Positions 11,420 through 20,720 of a stretch of 64,000 nt of DNA are shown here, in pieces. Below the pieces are notes generated by a model. The model ran no database searches. It saw only the letters and a list, made by a program, of their open reading frames with translations, and was not told the origin of the DNA. The DNA is from Stentor coeruleus (taxonomy: Eukaryota > Ciliophora > Heterotrichea > Heterotrichida > Stentoridae): assembly GCA_001970955.1 (NCBI GenBank), contig MPUH01000055.1, positions 1 to 64,000 of the forward strand, read 5' to 3'. The translations under genes and the position numbers were made by a program. Each line of letters opens with the position of its first letter. Within the stretch, counting starts at the first letter, position 1.

Positions 11420-11555
11420 AATAGAAAGCGTTGAAAGCTTATGGGATTAATGGAGATTAGTTGATAGAAGTAGTTGATAAAGGAGTTAATATAGAACCAA
11501 ATAGTATTGTGTAAAGAAAATTAAAGATATTGATGCTTATTATAGGTATTTAGCT
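11420..11555 (+). pseudogene. Short decayed coding fragment
   Basis: The plus strand reads KALKAYGINGD, a stop, LIEVVDKGVNIEPNSIV, a stop, then after a frame change KIKDIDAYYRYLA. The composition is protein-like, but the piece is short, interrupted and of unknown family. It sits beside a second relic on the other strand. Confidence 0.25.
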
Positions 11556-11648
11556 TGAGGTATTTGTTTTATATGGAGAATAAAAGTGAAGCAGTAGTAA
11601 TGAATACAATTTTTTTATAATCCTCTTCAAATAACCGAATTTCTTTTT

Positions 11649-12070
11649 TCACTCTTTAGCCACAACATTAAAACTATACCTTTTCTTCAGTTTCTGCAAA
11701 TCATTAGTAATTTTTTAATTAATCACAGTCTTCCATAATTTATATTTAGTGTCTACCTTCGAAAGCACTAAAGCTTTGCTTAAATATTCAATAGCTTTTG
11801 GGTAGTTTTGCTGGCATCATTTCAGCCGAGCAATTTCTAAAAGCATATCATAATTTTTTCTAGTATTTTTATTAATTTCGACGCTTTTGCTTTCATATTT
11901 TTCAATAACTTACCTTTAAGAATAAACCACAGAAAGCTAAAATACGTTTATAGCTTAAAAGCATTATTATTTTCATTATCTTCATGAATTAAATTTTGAA
12001 AATAATTTAAACAAGTCTCATCAAGTTTTTCCCCTGCTGCTTTGTCGAATTCTTCTGAGTTGAGCTCAGA
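11649..12070 (-). pseudogene. TPR-like gene relic
   Basis: The minus strand reads EEFDKAAGEKLDETCLNYF near 12062, then KNYDMLLEIARLK, a stop, CQQNYPKAIEYLSKALVLSK near 11800, and LQKLKKRYSFNVVAKE ending near 11649. The middle part (NYPKAIEYLSKAL) matches the helix-turn-helix pattern of a tetratricopeptide repeat. At least three stops or frame changes are present, and none fits a 15-nt intron. It is a dead host gene by this reading. Confidence 0.45.
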
Positions 12071-12309
12071 AACAAAAACTTCTTATTCGATTTTATATGG
12101 TTTTTACTTGCTTTTTAATTGAAAAATTCTGTTTTTACTAGAGATTTGTATTGAGAATTTAAGTAAGTATATGAGTTCATCAGAGGAGTAATTAGATTTT
12201 TTTTATATTTGGGTATGATTTAAAAGCATTAATACCAGATTTGAATCTTAGTTTTCATTTTTATATGAAATGATAGAATTAATATTATTAGCAATAAGAT
12301 TTATTAGGA

Positions 12310-13761
12310 TTATAGATTGTATTTTGTGTTACGTCGGATGAGGATTCTGATTGGGTTATCTTTTTTTTTCAGTTCAAAACCTTCGATAGAGTCTTGATTA
12401 GTTTCTAATGACCAGAGTTCATTTGTTGCAAAACTGCTTAAGTTCATACCTCCGAAACACAAAAGTTTGCTTCCAATGGTCGCACATGCCACACCCCAGC
12501 AACTAATTGGCAATAAGCCTACAAGATCTACAGTTTCCCAATGAGAAGTTGTAATATTAAAAGCTCCGATTTCATCAACATGACTCTGTCTACATCCTGC
12601 ATATAATTCATCATTTCTCCCTCCAACAATAACAACATATTTACCACACAATCCCATTGAATGTCCATGCCTAGCAATAGGGAATTTTCCTGACCCTTCA
12701 ACCCTGATAATCTTCAGCATATTTTTATCGCTTTTCGAGTTCTTCTTCACTGTCTGTAGCAAAAACATATCATTCAACACCCTCCTTTCCCCATTCATCC
12801 CACCAAAAATATAAATCCCACAATTCTTCCTTGTGAAATCTTCATCATAAATCACAGGCAAGTTAAAAATCTCACAATTATTAACCTTAAACATAGCTTG
12901 ATGATAAACACTACACATAGAAAAAGAATGTCTTGGTCCAGGTTTTACCGTATCTTTAGAAAACTTAGGTGTAAACCATTGCATAGTATCTAAATTGACT
13001 CCATGAAAATCAGCCAAAGTATTATTATCATTACCAATTCCACCATATATAATAACAGTACATCCAATAATAGCTGCACTATGATTTCTTCTTGGATCAG
13101 GTAATCTACCTATTGGTTTATGTGTTTTCCAATGTAAACTTTGTGTGTCTAATATATGTAATAAAGGTGAACAAGTTCTTGCATGAAGAATAGTGTTAAA
13201 AGCTCCTGCTCCACCATAGACTACTAAGTAATTTTTGTAAGGTAAAGTTATATGACCATCTCGAGGCTCAGGGACTTCAAGATCTTTTGGGGTTGTGATA
13301 GTATCCCAATGTAATGAATCATATTTTAAGCACTTTAACTCATTTAGTCTATCTCCTGATTGGCCACCAAAAAGATAGATATCGTTACCTATTACTGTTA
13401 AAGTACCACCTACACGACTTGCTGGAGTATTGCCATAGGTTCTTTTTATAGTCCAGGAAAATATTATTGGCTTAGTTTTCGGGGTTTTGTTTGGCTGGTC
13501 TGAACATTCGTTTTTAGGATGTTTGGAGTATTTTTGAGCTAAGAGGTCTAAAAAACCTAATGATGGACTTGGGATAAGATCTTGAGGTTTAAAAGATGGG
13601 CTTAAGATTGTTTTGGTGGACATTTCAAAATTCTGACTAAGGTTACGTGGAGGAGATAAGCGTGTTGTTGGACCTATACGCATACTTAACTGGAGCTTGG
13701 GAAGTTTTGGTAGTTTTAAGTCTTCATGAAAAAATCTTGGACTACGATTTGGTAACATCAT
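12310..13761 (-). CDS. Kelch-repeat beta-propeller protein
   Basis: 483 residues, no intron. After a proline-rich N-terminus (1-100), kelch repeats run from about 105 to 470, each with the double glycine and spaced aromatic residues: YLFGGQSGDRLNELKCLKYD, LVVYGGAGAF, VIIYGGIGNDNNTLADFHGV, YIFGGMNGERRVLNDMF, VVIVGGRNDELYAGC, LLCFGGMNLSSFATNELW. Six blades are visible, enough for one propeller. There is no BTB, BACK or kinase domain, so this is a propeller-only protein that probably acts by binding partners. Kelch-only proteins occur in actin and ciliary contexts, but the partner here is unknown. It is followed downstream by the TPR-like relic on the same strand. Confidence 0.9.
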   Translation of the reverse strand: MMLPNRSPRFFHEDLKLPKLPKLQLSMRIGPTTRLSPPRNLSQNFEMSTKTILSPSFKPQDLIPSPSLGFLDLLAQKYSKHPKNECSDQPNKTPKTKPIIFSWTIKRTYGNTPASRVGGTLTVIGNDIYLFGGQSGDRLNELKCLKYDSLHWDTITTPKDLEVPEPRDGHITLPYKNYLVVYGGAGAFNTILHARTCSPLLHILDTQSLHWKTHKPIGRLPDPRRNHSAAIIGCTVIIYGGIGNDNNTLADFHGVNLDTMQWFTPKFSKDTVKPGPRHSFSMCSVYHQAMFKVNNCEIFNLPVIYDEDFTRKNCGIYIFGGMNGERRVLNDMFLLQTVKKNSKSDKNMLKIIRVEGSGKFPIARHGHSMGLCGKYVVIVGGRNDELYAGCRQSHVDEIGAFNITTSHWETVDLVGLLPISCWGVACATIGSKLLCFGGMNLSSFATNELWSLETNQDSIEGFELKKKDNPIRILIRRNTKYNL

Positions 13762-14141
13762 TTTATTTTTAATTAGTTTAAAAATTCGGGTGTTAGGTTT
13801 GCCGATTATGGGGTTTGGGATTTTTATTTGGAAGATTTTTAAATTTACCTTTAAATTGATGAGATTTTTTGACGGCGGAGTTGCTGATGATGAAATTGGA
13901 GATTTTTTTGTGATTTTATAGAGATTTGGTATTGCTTAGGGCTTTGGTTTTATGGATGTTTTGAAGGTGGGAATTTTATTAGATTTGGGATTTTTTTGGG
14001 TTTTTCAGACTTAAAGATTTTTGATATGGGCTTTTGTATAAGATTTTGAAGACTAGAAGCTGACTTTTAAGGATTTTATTATGAAAAAGAGATTTCAGGA
14101 TACTTTTTGGGGTTTTAGGATTATTAGGATAGATTTAGATA
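13762..14141. other. Intergenic between kelch and WD40 genes
   Basis: About 380 bp, T- and G-rich on the plus strand, with no frame. It holds the 5' flank of the kelch gene and the 3' flank of the WD40 gene. Confidence 0.55.
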
Positions 14142-17120
14142 TTAATCTTCAGATATAGAGTGACAAAAAATGGCTTGTAACTGTGAGTTTTTATAGAAAG
14201 CCTCTTCGAAATTTTGGTCAAAGAATATTTTTCGTCTGAGATTCTTCTTAGGAAGATTCAGAGTTTCAACACCTAGGGCTGAAACAATGAAGACCTTGCT
14301 TGATTTTTTGCTTATAAAAATTTTGGTATAAATCTCCGGCCTCTCTATCTTTACAACAAACTCCTTTGTCATATTTTTCAAATTCCAAACTCTTATAGTT
14401 TTATCATCAGATTCACTAACCACAAATCTATTATCATTAGTAATTTCAACACATGTAACACAATCATTATGACCTTCAAAAACCATCATAGCCTGTCTAT
14501 CACCCAAACTCCAAATTCTAATCGTTTTATCATCAGACCCTGATACAATAATCTTACAATCACTCGTAATTCCAAGACAATTAACACTCCCTTTATGCCC
14601 TTCAAACACATTTTCAAGTCTTCTCTCCACAATATTCCATATTCTTAAAGTCATATCATCAGCTCCAGATACTATAAATTTATTATCTCTAGTAATTTTA
14701 ATACATTTTACAATCCCAGAATGTCCTTCAAATACAAATTCCTGCTTTTTTTCTAATAAATTCCATATTTTTATAGTTTTATCATCAGATCCTATTATGA
14801 TAAATTTATTGTCACTTGTTATAGCAAAAGTACTTATTATACCGATATGTCCTTTGAATATAGTTTCTTCTTTTTTATCTATGAGGTTTATAACTTTTAG
14901 GGTTTTATCTAAGGATTTTAAAATTGCTAAATGATTGTTTGGGGTTATTTGAATGCTATTTTCTATGCCGCAGTCAAAGTCAAACATTGATTCTTGTTGA
15001 TTGTTTTCGAGGTTCCAGAGTATTATGGTATTGTCCCATGAAGCTGAGATTAAGAGTTTATTGTTACTGGTTATGCTGATACTTTTTATTATGTTTGTGT
15101 GACCTGCAAGAATTGACTCTTTGCTCTTGTCAAGAAGGTTCCAAACATGCAGTACTTTCTCTCCATGAGATGATGTAACACATAACTTTTTATCTCTACT
15201 AAAAGCAATTGGTTTATACATTGTTGATATAAACACTTTAGTCTTTTCTACAAAATTCCAATATATCATTTCTTCATCAGAAAAAGAAACCATCTGATTA
15301 TCATTTAATACCATAATAGCATTAACTGATGAACTATGGCCTTCAAATATAATCTCATCACTTTTTTCATATAAATTCCACATCCTCAAAGTTTTGTCTA
15401 TAGATCCTGAGATTGCATATCTTCCATTTTTTGTTACAGCAACACAGTTAACACCTCTTTTATGTCCTTCTAAAATCATCTCTAAGTTTTTCTCTAATAA
15501 ATTCCATACCCTTACTGTATTATCCAAAGATCCAGATACTATAAATTTATTATCACTCGTCACTGCAAGGCTTTTTATTACTGAGTCATGCCCTTCAAAA
15601 ACAACCTCTTCTTTTTTCTCAAACAAATTCCATACCCTAACAGTTTTATCAGAAGATCCTGACACTAAATACTGATGATTATATGTAATAACCATAATTT
15701 GTATATCAGCTAAATGTCCTTCAAAGCTCCCTTCATATGATTTTTCTATTAAATTCCACATTCTCAAACTTTTGTCCCACGATCCAGACAAGACAAATCG
15801 ATTATCATTAGTTAAAGCAACACATTTTACATAGCCTAAATGACCTTTAAATACAGCTTCTTGTTGTCTTTCATTCAAATTCCATAAAATCAAGCTTTTA
15901 TCTGCAGATCCAGACACAATAAACTTATTATCTGTTGTTATCACCACACTTCTAACACAGTCTGTATGGCCTTTAAGTACAGCTTCTTGACGTTTTTCAA
16001 TCATATTCCACAGTCTTATAGTCTTATCAGCTGATCCCGAAACAATAAAAACGTTATCTTTTGTCAAAGCTAAGGCTTGAACCTCAGAGTTATGTCCCAA
16101 AAGCTGTGTCTCTTGACGTTTTTCTAATATGTTCCATATAAAAATTGAGTTATCTGAAGACCCTGATACAATAAATCGATTATCATTTGTTATTATGATA
16201 GCATTTATACCTTTTTTATGTCCTTGAAAAAGTGATTCTTGTTGTTTGTTTAGTAAATTCCATAATCTTATAGTGCAATCTGATGACCCAGAAACTAAAA
16301 AACGATTATCTTTCGTTATTGCTAGGCTGTTGACTGATTTTTGATGACCTAAAAGCACTGACTCTTTATTTTTTGTTGTAAAATTCCAAAGTATTATAGT
16401 TTTATCTGAAGACCCTGATGCTAAGATTTGATTGTCTGAGGTAAGTGAGAGAGATTTTACAGTTGAAGTATGACCTTCAAGTAGTGAAAGTTGTTGTTTT
16501 GTGTGAAGGTCCCATATTCTTATTGTACTATCTGCTGATCCTGATATTAGATATTGATCATCATTTGATATTATTATGCTGCTTATCCACTCTGTATGAC
16601 CTTGTATGAGTATTCCATAATCTGATTCTATATCTTTCAGATTTAAAGGCTTTTGAAGGTATTCAAATCTATCTAGTTTCTTAGTAAATGTACCTTCAAC
16701 CTTGGAAAAATGAGGATACGCGAAAAATATCTCCTCTTTTAAAATCTCTTCAACTTTGGTAAAATGCTCAATTTTAAAACTTTTGATCTTTAAGATTTTA
16801 TTATATTCGCTTAGTATAATGCTTAAAGCCATATTTGAATCTATAACCATATTGCTGATATAATTAGTGACCTTCACAGCTTCTTTTAAGATTTTTCTTT
16901 TTTGGTCTTCAATATTCCTAATTGCGTTTTTGATTTTTTTCCTTAGTTTTTCTAATTTTTTATTAGAAAGTTTTATTCGCATTTCCCCAATTGTGCATTC
17001 AGTTTTTGTTTTTTCATGATAATCAAAATGCTTTAAGCAGCATTCTCTACATAGTAATATCTCGTCGCAAGTATTGCATTGTAGAGTAGGTTTATGATGA
17101 CAACCTGAGCATCTAAGCAT
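14142..17120 (-). CDS. B-box zinc finger plus long WD40-repeat protein
   Basis: 992 residues, no intron seen. Residues 4-35 form a B-box-like zinc site (Cys4, Cys7, Cys15, Cys18, Cys24, Cys27/28, His31, His35; CSGCHHKPTLQCNTC). A charged helical linker follows (50-110). From about 173 to 940 run WD40 repeats of about 42 residues with GH...SGSxDxTIRxWN signatures. I count about 16 clear repeats plus two or three degenerate ones (one begins STMYKPIAFS), enough for two and perhaps three propellers. There is no NACHT, kinase or other enzymatic domain. The family pattern suggests a scaffold. The very uniform repeats suggest expansion by internal duplication. Divergent neighbour: the start of the next gene is 83 bp away. 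Confidence 0.92.
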   Translation of the reverse strand: MLRCSGCHHKPTLQCNTCDEILLCRECCLKHFDYHEKTKTECTIGEMRIKLSNKKLEKLRKKIKNAIRNIEDQKRKILKEAVKVTNYISNMVIDSNMALSIILSEYNKILKIKSFKIEHFTKVEEILKEEIFFAYPHFSKVEGTFTKKLDRFEYLQKPLNLKDIESDYGILIQGHTEWISSIIISNDDQYLISGSADSTIRIWDLHTKQQLSLLEGHTSTVKSLSLTSDNQILASGSSDKTIILWNFTTKNKESVLLGHQKSVNSLAITKDNRFLVSGSSDCTIRLWNLLNKQQESLFQGHKKGINAIIITNDNRFIVSGSSDNSIFIWNILEKRQETQLLGHNSEVQALALTKDNVFIVSGSADKTIRLWNMIEKRQEAVLKGHTDCVRSVVITTDNKFIVSGSADKSLILWNLNERQQEAVFKGHLGYVKCVALTNDNRFVLSGSWDKSLRMWNLIEKSYEGSFEGHLADIQIMVITYNHQYLVSGSSDKTVRVWNLFEKKEEVVFEGHDSVIKSLAVTSDNKFIVSGSLDNTVRVWNLLEKNLEMILEGHKRGVNCVAVTKNGRYAISGSIDKTLRMWNLYEKSDEIIFEGHSSSVNAIMVLNDNQMVSFSDEEMIYWNFVEKTKVFISTMYKPIAFSRDKKLCVTSSHGEKVLHVWNLLDKSKESILAGHTNIIKSISITSNNKLLISASWDNTIILWNLENNQQESMFDFDCGIENSIQITPNNHLAILKSLDKTLKVINLIDKKEETIFKGHIGIISTFAITSDNKFIIIGSDDKTIKIWNLLEKKQEFVFEGHSGIVKCIKITRDNKFIVSGADDMTLRIWNIVERRLENVFEGHKGSVNCLGITSDCKIIVSGSDDKTIRIWSLGDRQAMMVFEGHNDCVTCVEITNDNRFVVSESDDKTIRVWNLKNMTKEFVVKIERPEIYTKIFISKKSSKVFIVSALGVETLNLPKKNLRRKIFFDQNFEEAFYKNSQLQAIFCHSISED

Positions 17121-17203
17121 ATTTATTACAAACCATAGTACCTTATTTTAAATATATTCTTAACACATTAAAACAACAAAAAAAGTTATTTATACTATAA
17201 ACA

Positions 17204-18016
17204 ATGTCTACTAGGCCTTATTCAAAAAGATTAGTCCAAAGAATCACAAAAGAAACTAAATTCATTCAACAAAGATATGATTTTTATAGCAAGCGCTTCA
17301 AAGAGATCGAAAGAAAAACCCCTAGTCCTACAATGCTCACAAGAAATTCCTCTAGCGAGTTTTTCCAAAAGAAAAAAGAACTAAATGACTTAACAAAAAA
17401 ACTGCAACTCATCCACAAAGAAAAAAATCATTTAACTAAAAGCCAGCCAAGAATGCCTAAAAAATCAACGTATGAAAAATGGTTTGTCAAACGAAAGCTT
17501 AAAGCAAATTTTTCAAGTACTAGGGATTTAAATCAGAAACTAAAAACTAATCTTAACAACATACAAAAAAAAGCAGATGAGGTAATAATAAATGATTATA
17601 ATAAAACAAAGAAGTTGATTGAAGAACTTGAACATGATCACAAATCAAAACTTACAATTATAAATGAATTAAAAAAAGCTTTGGGATATGAGGATGAGAG
17701 CAAAGATTTGTATAATTTTGGGAATATAAGTCATGAAGCAGAATATATAAAATTGCAAAGGTATTATGAAATATTAAAGAAAAGCTGTAGAGTTAATCAG
17801 GCTAAGAATAAACAGAGGTATAAACAATTGCAGGAATTAGAACAGAAACTTCGGCAGGATAATTTTTTTTTACGGATAAAAATACTTAAGACTAAACAAC
17901 AGGAGAGATTATTGGATTTGCCTTTTACAAATAATACTGGTGGAGAATCGCTGATACATAATTACACTGATCCGAATTTTTTGTATAAGCCAAGTATTAA
18001 AGGACTTTATGTATAA
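17204..18016 (+). CDS. Coiled-coil protein, function unknown
   Basis: 270 residues, no intron. Strongly basic N-terminus (MSTRPYSKRLVQRITKETKF), then a mostly helical body rich in Lys, Glu and Gln with coiled-coil segments at about 60-85, 105-165 and 185-235 (for example QELEQKLRQDNFFLRIKILK). A conserved-looking acidic patch (GYEDESKDLYNF) lies between the helices. No enzymatic motif was found. Composition and length resemble small cytoskeletal or basal-body proteins, but that is inference. It shares an 83-bp divergent promoter region with the WD40 gene. Confidence 0.75.
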   Translation: MSTRPYSKRLVQRITKETKFIQQRYDFYSKRFKEIERKTPSPTMLTRNSSSEFFQKKKELNDLTKKLQLIHKEKNHLTKSQPRMPKKSTYEKWFVKRKLKANFSSTRDLNQKLKTNLNNIQKKADEVIINDYNKTKKLIEELEHDHKSKLTIINELKKALGYEDESKDLYNFGNISHEAEYIKLQRYYEILKKSCRVNQAKNKQRYKQLQELEQKLRQDNFFLRIKILKTKQQERLLDLPFTNNTGGESLIHNYTDPNFLYKPSIKGLYV

Positions 18017-18361
18017 ATATGAGGTTTTTTTTTCATTGTTTACCTCAGTCTCAGTATCAATAGTTTTACCTATAACAGTAGTATCAATAAAGTTGAGAAA
18101 GAATTGCTTAATTTGTGTTATTTATAGTAAAAAATAAGGATTTTATATAATAAATGATTGATATGGGTGAGTTTAAACTTAATGATGGGAGGCTAGAGTC
18201 TAGGACTTCAAAACTCTGAACTGCTCCAGGCTAAATTCTTGGTTACTGCCAATTTTGTAGAATTGCTAATATGAAAAAAAGAATGGAATAAGGGATAGTA
18301 GTGAAATCACATATAAACTCATTATACTTAATCTTCTATTCTCTATATATATATTTTGATA
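18017..18361. other. Convergent intergenic spacer
   Basis: 345 bp between two convergent genes. Only A+T-rich 3' flanks and a TA run near 18345-18354 are seen. Confidence 0.55.
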
Positions 18362-19342
18362 CTAAAGTTTCTGTTTATAAATCGGTGATAATTCATAGTT
18401 TTCAACAAATTCTTGAGGTTTTTTAATTAGATCTTCATTTACATAAAAATCCTTCGGCGAAATATTAGCTTTCAAACAAACTGGTCCCGAACTATCACTA
18501 GATGAGCTTAAAATTTCTTCATGTATATTATTTGGAAGAGCATCAAAGCTTTGAGAGTTATCAATAGATGATGTGATTTGTTTTTGAACAAGAAGAAATG
18601 GCATTCCTGTACTTTCTTCAGTATTAGGAACCCTCCAAAGTCCTTGTGCTCTATGGCTACTAACAGTTTGTACATCTTGCGATGATTCTTGTGGTAGAAT
18701 AGAGACCCAGCTTCTGAGAGTTTTACTATTAAAAACATCCCAATGCCTTAGGTTATTTATCAAATCTCTTAATTCGCTTTGAGTAATCTTGTTAAAGCAA
18801 CAGATTTCTGATGTTAAACGAGCTATAGCTTGAGTTTTCATTGATGATAACTGCTTAGTATAAGAGTTTTCATGAAAATCTTCACATATAGCTAGGCTTA
18901 CTAAGGTTTTTATAGACTGGGCCATGTCAGATTTTGTTATAAATTGTGATCCTTCTTGGTCTAGTAAGGAAAACAAGCAGTAAAGTTTATCTTCATTGCT
19001 TCCAGAACCTAAAAGAATACCTGAAAAAGCTAGTTTTATATATGAATACCCTGAGTTTTCTTTATATCTTTGAAAGTTTTCATTGATAGGGTTTTTATAG
19101 TTTAAAGATATAAGGGTATTTTCAAGATCTCCTTCTGTTATAACTTTTTGGTTACAGTTTTGGAGTAAGGCATCGATTATTTGACGTGAGTTGAAGTCTT
19201 GGAGACCTGGTTTATTTTCCCATTTTTGAAGTTCGAGTTCTTCGGTGGAATATTCGATTTTTTCTTCGTTTTCTAGATGCTTGTCGCAAAAACACATTTC
19301 GCATCCTTCAAGAGATAGGTTTCCTGATTTGCAACAGCCCAT
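18362..19342 (-). CDS. MGCC-type acylated protein with EF-hand-like region
   Basis: 326 residues. It starts MGCCKSGN: Gly2 is a classic N-myristoylation acceptor and Cys3/Cys4 are likely palmitoylation sites, predicting membrane anchoring. A Cys-rich patch follows (EGCEMCFCDKHLEN). Residues about 100-160 are helical with one EF-hand-like loop (DQEGSQFITKSD) preceded by KLYCLFSLL, reminiscent of the EF-hand/TLDc-protein N-terminal region, but no TLDc domain is present. The C-terminal third is Ser-rich and disordered. The upstream DHHC acyltransferase gene at 4914 is the kind of enzyme that could modify it, though no link is shown. The function is unknown; a calcium-linked membrane adaptor is plausible. 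Confidence 0.75.
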   Translation of the reverse strand: MGCCKSGNLSLEGCEMCFCDKHLENEEKIEYSTEELELQKWENKPGLQDFNSRQIIDALLQNCNQKVITEGDLENTLISLNYKNPINENFQRYKENSGYSYIKLAFSGILLGSGSNEDKLYCLFSLLDQEGSQFITKSDMAQSIKTLVSLAICEDFHENSYTKQLSSMKTQAIARLTSEICCFNKITQSELRDLINNLRHWDVFNSKTLRSWVSILPQESSQDVQTVSSHRAQGLWRVPNTEESTGMPFLLVQKQITSSIDNSQSFDALPNNIHEEILSSSSDSSGPVCLKANISPKDFYVNEDLIKKPQEFVENYELSPIYKQKL

Positions 19343-19968
19343 TTTTATATATGAAGGTTATATTTTCAGTTTTATGATTGGTTTGAGGTTTAAAGATTGC
19401 ATTTATAAAGATGTTTGCTTGTTTATATAGATGATTAGGAATAAGTGAGGGTAATTTTTTTAAAGGATTTTATGTAGGAAATGTTAGAGGATTTTTAGAA
19501 TATAAATATATGATTTTGTATGTTTTTTTTTTACTGGATTGAAAGATTTTGGTGTATGATAATTATTAGAAATACATAGTAAGGTATCTTTTTTTTGGGG
19601 TATAATATAAAATTTATATAATATGTTGATTTTTGAAATATTCTTATTTACAATATGCTATGAAAGTCTAAGGTTTTTTTTTGAACTTATTTTTCTATGA
19701 TTTTATAATCATCACATCAATAGCCTACCTAAATTTCTACCAACAAAAATTTTAAACATAATAACTTATCATATAATCAAAATAAATCTTCATTGCATAA
19801 ATAAAAACACATCATCAAATCTAACATAAACTAAAAAAACCTTAAAAATTCTGCAAATCAGTTCTTATAAATATCTCACTTGTAAATCCTAAATAGTTTT
19901 TGCACCTTATCTTATATTCACAATCATATAAAAAGCTTATATACAAAAAAATTTATAAATATTATTCT
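19343..19968. other. Divergent intergenic spacer
   Basis: A+T-rich promoter region between divergent genes. An in-frame ATG at 19900 precedes the start chosen for the next gene, but codons 1-23 from there are low-complexity Lys/Tyr/Ile like the surrounding non-coding DNA. Confidence 0.5.
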
Positions 19969-20559
19969 ATGTGGTGTGCTGGAATAAAAAAAAACGAAGA
20001 CATACAAGTAATAAAAGAGCATTCAAGTCATAAAAACCGCCTGCTAACGATAAAGCCAAGAACAAACACGAACTCACCAAAGAAAATGCCTCACTTACAA
20101 AACAAAATACGTAATCGATCAATAAAAAACAACAGCATACTAACGATCCATACACAAAACCAAATTTTACTACAGAAAATGATGGAAATCAATTCTAGAA
20201 CACCTAAATTCCAAGAGAATGAGGATTCTACTACAAGTGCTCGATCTTTAAATATAAACACTCGTACTCAGTTTATGAATAAAATAACTGAAGAAAATCA
20301 ACAGATGCTTAATAGACTTCAAACTATTAAATCAAGTTATTCAACTAAGAAATGGGATAGAGATTATCAATATAAAAGGTATTTGTCACAGAAACTATCT
20401 GAAAATTCAAGAAGAATACCAAGGGTTTCTAGTTTAGGAGGGCCTAGTTATGAAGTGTCAAAAACACCTACGTCTAGACCGGACACTGGATCTTTGAAAT
20501 ACCAGCGACCAAGCACGTCAACAAGTACCCGAATTAAGCAAAGTTATTTTGAGATTTAA
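19969..20559 (+). CDS. CFAP97 (hemingway)-like ciliary protein
   Basis: 196 residues from ATG 19969 (MWCAGIKKNEDIQ). An upstream in-frame ATG at 19900 was not used because it adds only low-complexity residues. The central part reads FMNKITEENQQMLNRLQTIK followed by SSYSTKKWDRDYQYKRYL. That matches the signature of the Hmw/CFAP97 family: an I-x-x-E-N-x-x-(L/M)-L-x-R-L core followed by a basic helix. The flanks are basic, Ser/Thr/Pro-rich and probably disordered. Known family members are needed for sperm-flagellum or cilium formation and associate with axonemes. The match is by motif memory over about 45 residues, so the family call is moderate. Confidence 0.6.
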   Translation: MWCAGIKKNEDIQVIKEHSSHKNRLLTIKPRTNTNSPKKMPHLQNKIRNRSIKNNSILTIHTQNQILLQKMMEINSRTPKFQENEDSTTSARSLNINTRTQFMNKITEENQQMLNRLQTIKSSYSTKKWDRDYQYKRYLSQKLSENSRRIPRVSSLGGPSYEVSKTPTSRPDTGSLKYQRPSTSTSTRIKQSYFEI

Positions 20560-20720
20560 CTAATATAAACACTTAAAAATTTGGTGCAATATATCATCTA
20601 TCTATGAAAAAAGATAACCTTATAATTTAATGAAATTTCTTAAATATTAATAAGTTTTTTGTCTTGATTCCAATATATTTCCTTCTAAAAATGTAAAAAA
20701 TAATAAGCCGTTAAATTATT

